Shown: positions 59,593 to 64,000 of the stretch, one piece after another
Layout: each line of letters begins with the position of its first letter
Numbering within the stretch: the first letter of the stretch is position 1
Source of the DNA: Micromonospora sp. DSM 45708
GTDB lineage: Bacteria > Actinomycetota > Actinomycetes > Mycobacteriales > Micromonosporaceae
Length of the DNA: 64,000 nucleotides
NCBI RefSeq assembly: GCF_039566955.1
Contig: NZ_CP154796.1
Span: 1 to 64,000 of the forward strand
Reading direction: 5' to 3'
The notes under the pieces: generated by a model
Told to the model about the DNA's origin: nothing
Databases searched by the model: none
The model's input: only the letters and a program-made list of their open reading frames with translations
Position numbers and translations under genes: made by a program

Positions 59593-59753
59593 TTGACGGC
59601 AGGAACCGGACGGCGCAAGATGCTCGGTGCGGGAGGGCATCCGCCGGAGACTTTTCAAAGTTTTGCGACCCAACGCCGGAGGCGTTGTGCGGACGTCCCT
59701 CCCGACCAACGTGCGACAGGGCCAGCGGAAAACCGCTGGCCCTGTCGCTTTTT
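59593..59753 (+). ncRNA. Candidate structured small RNA with own promoter and terminator
   Basis: A promoter TTGACG (59593-59598), 17-base spacer, CAAGAT (59616-59621) predicts a transcript from ~59627. The transcript would hold an outer stem GGGAGGG..ATCCGC with GCGGA..CCCTCCC (~59631-59708), an inner ACGCC/GGCGT hairpin, then a perfect 16-bp terminator hairpin (59713-59748) with TTTTT. No convincing gene fits this stretch, and it is unlike the 6C RNA. A leader role for the following GNAT gene is also possible, but the terminator would stop it. Confidence 0.55.
59713..59753 (+). terminator. Perfect intrinsic terminator of the candidate small RNA
   Basis: GCGACAGGGCCAGCGG (59713-59728) pairs perfectly with CCGCTGGCCCTGTCGC (59733-59748) around AAAA, followed by TTTTT. 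It is one of only two intrinsic terminators with a clear U-tract that I see in this window apart from the rlmB/msiK one. Confidence 0.92.
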
Positions 59754-59772
59754 CCACGGCAGGCTCGCCGCC

Positions 59773-60792
59773 ATGGGCCTGACCGTCACCCCGCTGGACG
59801 CCGCCGACCTGCCGACGCTCGACGCGGCGTACCGGATCGCGGAGGCGGCCCGCGCCGTCGACGAGCCGGACCTGCCGCCGACCTGCCGCCGGCGGTTCGA
59901 GGCGCTGCTGCGGCACCCGATGCCCGGCGTCGACGGGCGGTGGCTCGTCGCCCGCCTCGACGGGGAGCCCGTCGGCTGGCTCCGGCTCCACCTGCACACG
60001 CTGGAGAACGTCGAGAACGCCACCGTCGAGCTGGTGGTCGACCCGGCCCACCGGCGTCGCGGGATCGGGCGCGCGCTGCACGGGCCCGGCGTACGGCTGC
60101 TCCGGGAGCACGGCGGCAAGCGGCTGGTCGGCTCCGCCGCCGCCGCGCTGCCCGGCGAGGCGGAGCGGGTGTTCCCGGGTGCGGCGTTCGCCGCCGCCGT
60201 GGGGGCGAGGCCGGCGAACGCCGATGTCCGCCGCCGGCTCGACGTGACCGCGCTCGACCGGACCCGGCTGGCCGCGCTGCTGGCCGACGCCCGCGCGGCG
60301 GCCACCGGCTACCGGACCGTGCACTGGCGCGACCACACGCCCGACGAGTACGTCGCGGACACCGCGCACCTGGAGGGCCGGCTGCTGCTCGACGCGCCGA
60401 TGGGTGAGCTGGCGTGGGAGCAGCAGAAGATGGACGCGCAACGAAAGCGGGGCGTGGAGCGGGCGCTCGACGCCCGGGGCGTGCGTCGCTACAACACCGG
60501 CGCGGTGCACGAGGCGTCCGGCCGGCTGGTCGGCTGGAGCCAGCTCAGCCTGGCGGCGAGCAGCACCGACCACGCCTGGCAGCAGATCACCATCGTCGAT
60601 CCCGGCCACCGCGGCCACCGGCTGGGTCTGCTCTGCAAGGCCGCCAACCTGGGGTACGCGTTGAGCCGCGAGCCGGCGCTGCGGACGGTCGACACCTGGA
60701 ACGCCGCCGCCAACGGTCACATGATCGTGATCAACGAGCAGCTCGGCTTCCGCCCGGTCGCCGGCTCGGTCGACTGGCAGTTGACGATCTGA
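59773..60792 (+). CDS. GNAT-family acetyltransferase with two GNAT-like domains
   Basis: 339 residues, double length for a GNAT. The N-terminal domain (~1-155) has the acetyl-CoA loop VDPAHRRRGIGRALH. The C-terminal domain (~170-339) has IVDPGHRGHRLGLLCKAAN and TWNAAANGHMIVINEQLGF, the typical end of such domains. Such duplicated GNATs occur in actinomycetes; substrates are unknown. ATG 59773 is chosen because family text starts just after it; it lies 20 bases beyond the terminator. Confidence 0.82.
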   Translation: MGLTVTPLDAADLPTLDAAYRIAEAARAVDEPDLPPTCRRRFEALLRHPMPGVDGRWLVARLDGEPVGWLRLHLHTLENVENATVELVVDPAHRRRGIGRALHGPGVRLLREHGGKRLVGSAAAALPGEAERVFPGAAFAAAVGARPANADVRRRLDVTALDRTRLAALLADARAAATGYRTVHWRDHTPDEYVADTAHLEGRLLLDAPMGELAWEQQKMDAQRKRGVERALDARGVRRYNTGAVHEASGRLVGWSQLSLAASSTDHAWQQITIVDPGHRGHRLGLLCKAANLGYALSREPALRTVDTWNAAANGHMIVINEQLGFRPVAGSVDWQLTI

Positions 60793-60844
60793 GTTGTGAC
60801 ACGCCCCTACTGATCTGGTGCCTTTCTGTTGCATGATGGCGGGC

Positions 60845-62518
60845 ATGACGGAGACCCCGCACCCCCTGTACGCCAGGCACGCCGAGACCCTCGACCGGGC
60901 GCTGACCGCCATCACGGAGCGCGGGTACTGGTCCGCCTATCCCGAGTCGCCCAGCCCCCGGGTGTACGGCGAGACCGCCGCCGCCGACGGCAAGGCCGCC
61001 TTCGAGGCGTACCTGGGCGGCGACTTCCCGCTCGACCAGGCGAGCGACGGCACCACCGTGGCCACCGAGGTCAGCCCGTTCGGCGTGGCGCTGGACGTGC
61101 GCTACCCGCACGCCGGCGCGGACGAGTTGGTGGCCGCCGCCACCGCCGCGCTGCCGGCCTGGCGCGACGCCGGCCCGAAGGCCCGCGCGGGCGTCTGCCT
61201 GGAGATCCTCGACCGGCTGCACAAGAACGTGTTCGAGCTGGCCAACGCCGTGCAGTTCACCAGCGGTCAGGCGTTCGTGATGGCGTTCCAGGCCGGCGGC
61301 GCGCACGCGCTGGACCGCGCGCTGGAAGCGGTCGCCTACGCGTACGCCGAGATGACCCGCCACCCCGGGACGGCCGGCTGGGAGAAGGCCGCCGGCAAGG
61401 GCGACCCGCTGCGGATGACCAAGACGTTCCACGTGGTGCCGCGCGGGGTGGCACTGGTCATCGGCTGCAACACGTTCCCGACCTGGAACTCGTACCCCGG
61501 GTTGTTCGCCTCGCTGGTCACCGGCAACCCGGTGGTCGTGAAGCCGCACCCGCGCGCCGTGCTGCCGCTGGCGGTCACCGTGAAGTACGCCCGCCAGGTG
61601 CTCGCCGAGGCCGGCTTCGACCCGAACCTGGTGCAGCTCGCCCCCGAGGCGGCCGGCGAGAAGCTCGCCTCGACGCTGGCCCTGCACCCGGCCGTGAAGA
61701 TCGTCGACTTCACCGGCTCCACCGAGTACGGCGACTGGCTGGAGGCGAACGCCCGGCAGGCCGCCGTCTACACCGAGAAGGCCGGCCTGAACACGGTGGT
61801 GATCGACTCCACCGACGACTTCGCCGGGCTCTGCCGCAACCTGGGCTTCACGCTCACGCTCTACAGCGGCCAGATGTGCACCACCTCGCAGAACCTGCTG
61901 ATCCCGCGCGACGGCATCGACACCGACCAGGGGCACAAGAGCTTCGACGAGGTGGCCGCCGGGATCGCCGGAGCGGTCGCCAAGCTCACCGCCGACCCGG
62001 CGCGGGGCGTCGAGCTGACCGGCGCGATCGTCAACGACGGGGTGCTGGAGCGGCTCGACGAGGTGACCAAGGTCGGCGAGCCGGTGCTGGAGTCGCGCAC
62101 CGTCGAGCACCCGTCCTTCCCGGGCGCCGTGGTGCGTACGCCGACGGTGGTCAAGCTGGACGCCGCCGACACCGCGACGTACGCGCGGGAGTGGTTCGGG
62201 CCGATCTCGTTCGCCATCGCGACCGACTCGACCGCGCACAGCCTGCGCATCCTGCGCGAGACGGTGGGGGAGAAGGGCGCGCTGACCGCGGCCGTCTACT
62301 CCACCGACGAGGCAGTGCTGGACGCGGCCGAGGCGGCGGCGATCGACGCCGGCGTGCACCTGTCCTGCAACCTGACCGGTGGCGTGTTCGTCAACCAGTC
62401 GGCGGCGTTCTCCGACTTCCACGGCTCGGGCGCGAACGCGGCGGCCAACTCGGCGCTGACCGACGGCGCGTACGTGGCGAACCGGTTCCGGGTGGTGCAG
62501 AGCCGCCGGCACGCGTGA
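60845..62518 (+). CDS. paaN: Phenylacetate-degradation aldehyde dehydrogenase PaaN
   Basis: 557 residues. ALDH fold with GFT..CNTFPTWNSYPGLFASLVTGN, PHPRAVLPLAV, FTGSTEYGDWL and catalytic Cys345 in SGQMCTTSQN. These are diagnostic of PaaN, the aldehyde dehydrogenase homologue of ring-opened phenylacetyl-CoA breakdown, lacking a MaoC hydratase domain. No other paa gene adjoins, so it may act elsewhere. The start MTETPHPLYARHAETLDRAL matches the family. A 17-bp hairpin repeat follows the gene. Confidence 0.88.
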   Translation: MTETPHPLYARHAETLDRALTAITERGYWSAYPESPSPRVYGETAAADGKAAFEAYLGGDFPLDQASDGTTVATEVSPFGVALDVRYPHAGADELVAAATAALPAWRDAGPKARAGVCLEILDRLHKNVFELANAVQFTSGQAFVMAFQAGGAHALDRALEAVAYAYAEMTRHPGTAGWEKAAGKGDPLRMTKTFHVVPRGVALVIGCNTFPTWNSYPGLFASLVTGNPVVVKPHPRAVLPLAVTVKYARQVLAEAGFDPNLVQLAPEAAGEKLASTLALHPAVKIVDFTGSTEYGDWLEANARQAAVYTEKAGLNTVVIDSTDDFAGLCRNLGFTLTLYSGQMCTTSQNLLIPRDGIDTDQGHKSFDEVAAGIAGAVAKLTADPARGVELTGAIVNDGVLERLDEVTKVGEPVLESRTVEHPSFPGAVVRTPTVVKLDAADTATYAREWFGPISFAIATDSTAHSLRILRETVGEKGALTAAVYSTDEAVLDAAEAAAIDAGVHLSCNLTGGVFVNQSAAFSDFHGSGANAAANSALTDGAYVANRFRVVQSRRHA

Positions 62519-62526
62519 GGTGGAAA

Positions 62527-62590
62527 GCGGGGCCCCCGCCGGTGCGGGGCCCCCGCCGGTGCGGGGCCCCCGCCGGTGCGGGGGCCCCGC
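62527..62590. terminator. Three tandem 17-bp self-complementary repeats after paaN
   Basis: GCGGGGCCCCCGCCGGT is repeated at 62527, 62544 and 62561, followed by GCGGGGGCCCCGC. Each copy and each pair of copies can fold into GC-rich hairpins. It sits between convergent genes and is probably a strong terminator grown by duplication. Confidence 0.7.
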
Positions 62591-62604
62591 TCACCAGCCG
62601 GGCG

Positions 62605-63120
62605 TCAGGCCGGGCGGCGCATCTGGAGTTCGCGCAGGACCGGGAGCCGGGGGTGCGGGACGCGTACCCCGGTGTCGGTGAAGCCCAGCTTCCGGTAGGC
62701 CCGGCAGGCGCGGTCGTTGCCGACCACCACCTCCATCATCAGTTCGGGCCGCCCGCAGGCCCGGGACCAGGCCGCCACCGCGTCCACCAGCGCGGCCAGC
62801 AGCCCGGTGCCCCGTCGAGCCGGGGTCACGTAGACCGCGTAGACGAGCGTCAGGCCCGGCTCGTCCGGTGCGGCGATGCCACCGGCGTGGCCGACCAGGC
62901 GGGCGTCCGCCTCGGCGACGAACTGGCCGATCTGGTCGCCCCGCGAGACGGTCGCCACCCGGGCTGCGAAGTCCGCGTGCGGGCGCGCGGCGGCCTCGGC
63001 CACCGTCTCCAGGAAGGCCAGTGGGCTGTCGGCCAACATCTCCAGCCGGAGCGCCCGCATCCGGGCGGCGTCCTCCGGGCGGATCCGCCGGACCGTGGGT
63101 GGGACGGGCACGCTGGTCAT
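62605..63120 (-). CDS. GNAT-family N-acetyltransferase
   Basis: 171 residues. VYVTPARRGTGLLAALVDAVAAWS is the acetyl-CoA loop and VGNDRACRAYRKLGFTDTG the end of the domain; both are standard GNAT. The N terminus (RIRPEDAARMRALRLEMLADSPLAF) is also typical. Substrate unknown. ATG 63120. Confidence 0.83.
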   Translation of the reverse strand: MTSVPVPPTVRRIRPEDAARMRALRLEMLADSPLAFLETVAEAAARPHADFAARVATVSRGDQIGQFVAEADARLVGHAGGIAAPDEPGLTLVYAVYVTPARRGTGLLAALVDAVAAWSRACGRPELMMEVVVGNDRACRAYRKLGFTDTGVRVPHPRLPVLRELQMRRPA

Positions 63121-63342
63121 GCCGCATACATACCGGACCGGGCCGGAGCGGGCGCGTCCGGGTGCCGTACCAGCTCCGGAATATGCCCGATTTGTGGTCG
63201 TGCGCGGTCGTCACTCCTCGTGTAGCGTGCGATTTCGGTCACCGATTCAGCGGCCGTCGCCGATCGCCGAAACCGGTGTGCCGCCGGTGCCGGTCCGCCG
63301 GTTTCCGGGTGTTGGACGCCGCGCAGAGTGAGGAAGTGCACC

Positions 63343-63546
63343 GTGGCACAGGGCACCGTGAAGTGGTTCAACTCCGAAAAGGGCTACGGCTTCATCGCCG
63401 TCGACGGCGGTCAGGACGTCTTCGTCCACTTCTCCGCGATCGAGATGGACGGCTACAAGGCTCTGGACGACGGCCAGCGGGTCGAGTTCGAGATCGCTCA
63501 GGGCCAGAAGGGCCCGCAGGCCGAGCGCGTCCGCGTCATCGCCTGA
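63343..63546 (+). CDS. cspA: Cold-shock protein, CspA family
   Basis: 67 residues from GTG 63343. One OB-fold with RNP1 KGYGFIAV and RNP2 DVFVHFSAI; starts [16 protein letters not shown]. It binds single-stranded RNA and DNA. The upstream ~220 bases are gene-free and likely carry a long leader, as usual for csp genes. GAGGAA lies about 9 bases before the start. Confidence 0.94.
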   Translation: MAQGTVKWFNSEKGYGFIAVDGGQDVFVHFSAIEMDGYKALDDGQRVEFEIAQGQKGPQAERVRVIA

Positions 63547-63655
63547 TCGCTGCCGGCCGTCGCCCGCGGCCGAACCACCCCGACCGGGGCTGCGTTGCCG
63601 CCCCGCACCGTGGAAGATCATGAGCCGTTCCAGCCGTCGCCGCTGAGGAGGGCCC

Positions 63656-64000
63656 ATGTCCGACCTGCCCCCGTCGGGTTCCACCGAGCCGGTGCACCCG
63701 GCCGATCCGGCCCGGCCCGCGCCGCCGCCCGCCGGGCCGGTGCCGGAGCAGTCGGGGCCGCCCGGGACGCCGCCCACCGCCGGCCAACCGGCCGTCGACC
63801 CGTGGGCCGACCGGACCGCCGCCGACCGGCCGGACTCCGACCCGGACGCGCCGAACCCGGACGGGTACGGCCCGCCGCCTGCCCACCCGCACCCGTCCGG
63901 CTCGGCCACCCCACCGCCCGGCTGGCCCGCGCCACAGGGCATCCCGCCCGGCTGGCCCGCGCCACAGGGCAGCACCCCGTCCGGCTGGTCCGCGCCGCAA
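63656..64000 (+). CDS. Proline-rich protein, 3' end cut by window
   Basis: At least 115 codons, open to the edge. Starts MSDLPPSGSTEPVHP with GAGGAGGG upstream. The visible part is Pro/Ala/Gly/Asp-rich, with PPGWPAPQG repeated near the edge. This is typical of the disordered N terminus of actinomycete membrane proteins (for example RDD or DUF4190 types), but the domain part is missing, so no family can be given. Confidence 0.7.
   Translation, partial: MSDLPPSGSTEPVHPADPARPAPPPAGPVPEQSGPPGTPPTAGQPAVDPWADRTAADRPDSDPDAPNPDGYGPPPAHPHPSGSATPPPGWPAPQGIPPGWPAPQGSTPSGWSAPQ

Overview
The window is high-GC actinomycete DNA, most likely from a Micromonospora or close relative (inference). Third codon positions are almost all G or C, GTG starts are frequent, and genes are often coupled by 4-base ATGA or GTGA overlaps. 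It also carries an actinobacterial gas-vesicle operon, a conservon-type signalling operon, a msiK-type sugar ATPase and a short CxxCxxxWPC protein of a kind I associate with Micromonosporaceae. About 69 coding genes, one tRNA, one riboswitch and one probable small RNA are supported.

0-14.5 kb: a truncated rlmB, a stand-alone sugar-ABC ATPase, tRNA-Thr(UGU), a set of small regulator/enzyme pairs (AraC+VOC, DJ-1/LysR), a secreted M4 metalloprotease divergent from an emfourin-like lipoprotein (possible inhibitor), a crotonase-fold protein, two tandem paralogous membrane proteins, then small DNA-binding and HNH genes. 14.5-25.7 kb: a CrtU-like FAD oxidoreductase, a MSMEG_6728-type protein, a CASTOR/POLLUX-like channel with two TrkA-N domains, an APC transporter, a large secreted GH18 chitinase under a 39-nt palindrome, a PAP2 phosphatase, a DUF4032 protein, and a gene-free 750-bp stretch with a 32-bp tandem repeat bounded by inverted repeats. 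25.7-29.7 kb: a complete amino-sugar catabolic operon (SIS deaminase/isomerase, ROK kinase, NagA) read divergently from a DeoR regulator, with many half-sites between them.

29.7-38.9 kb: an ABC exporter, a DUF3263 protein, a GNAT enzyme, and a ten-gene gas-vesicle operon (gvpY-Z-A-F-G-O-J-L-S-K) preceded by a good SigB-type promoter. 38.9-47.5 kb: a CDC48-like AAA ATPase, then a six-gene conservon (small membrane sensor-like protein, nitrate-sensor-type histidine kinase, roadblock, DUF742, GTPase, and a sixth protein). 47.8-53.6 kb holds the two most unusual loci. One is a single 954-residue protein joining an extracytoplasmic serine hydrolase to a cytoplasmic ABC ATPase, followed by its permease. 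The other is a two-gene cassette of a HELGH metallopeptidase-like protein with a small partner resembling the EACC1 component of conflict systems.

53.8-64 kb: DoxX, small unknown proteins, a lower-GC patch with a minimal GntR protein and a DUF1828-type pair, a DUF4232 lipoprotein, threonine synthase under a SAM (S-box) riboswitch, a probable structured small RNA with its own promoter and terminator, GNAT enzymes, paaN, a cold-shock protein, and the start of a proline-rich protein cut by the window edge. Several long imperfect palindromes in intergenic spaces (54.3, 57.8, 59.4 kb) look like members of dispersed repeat families.
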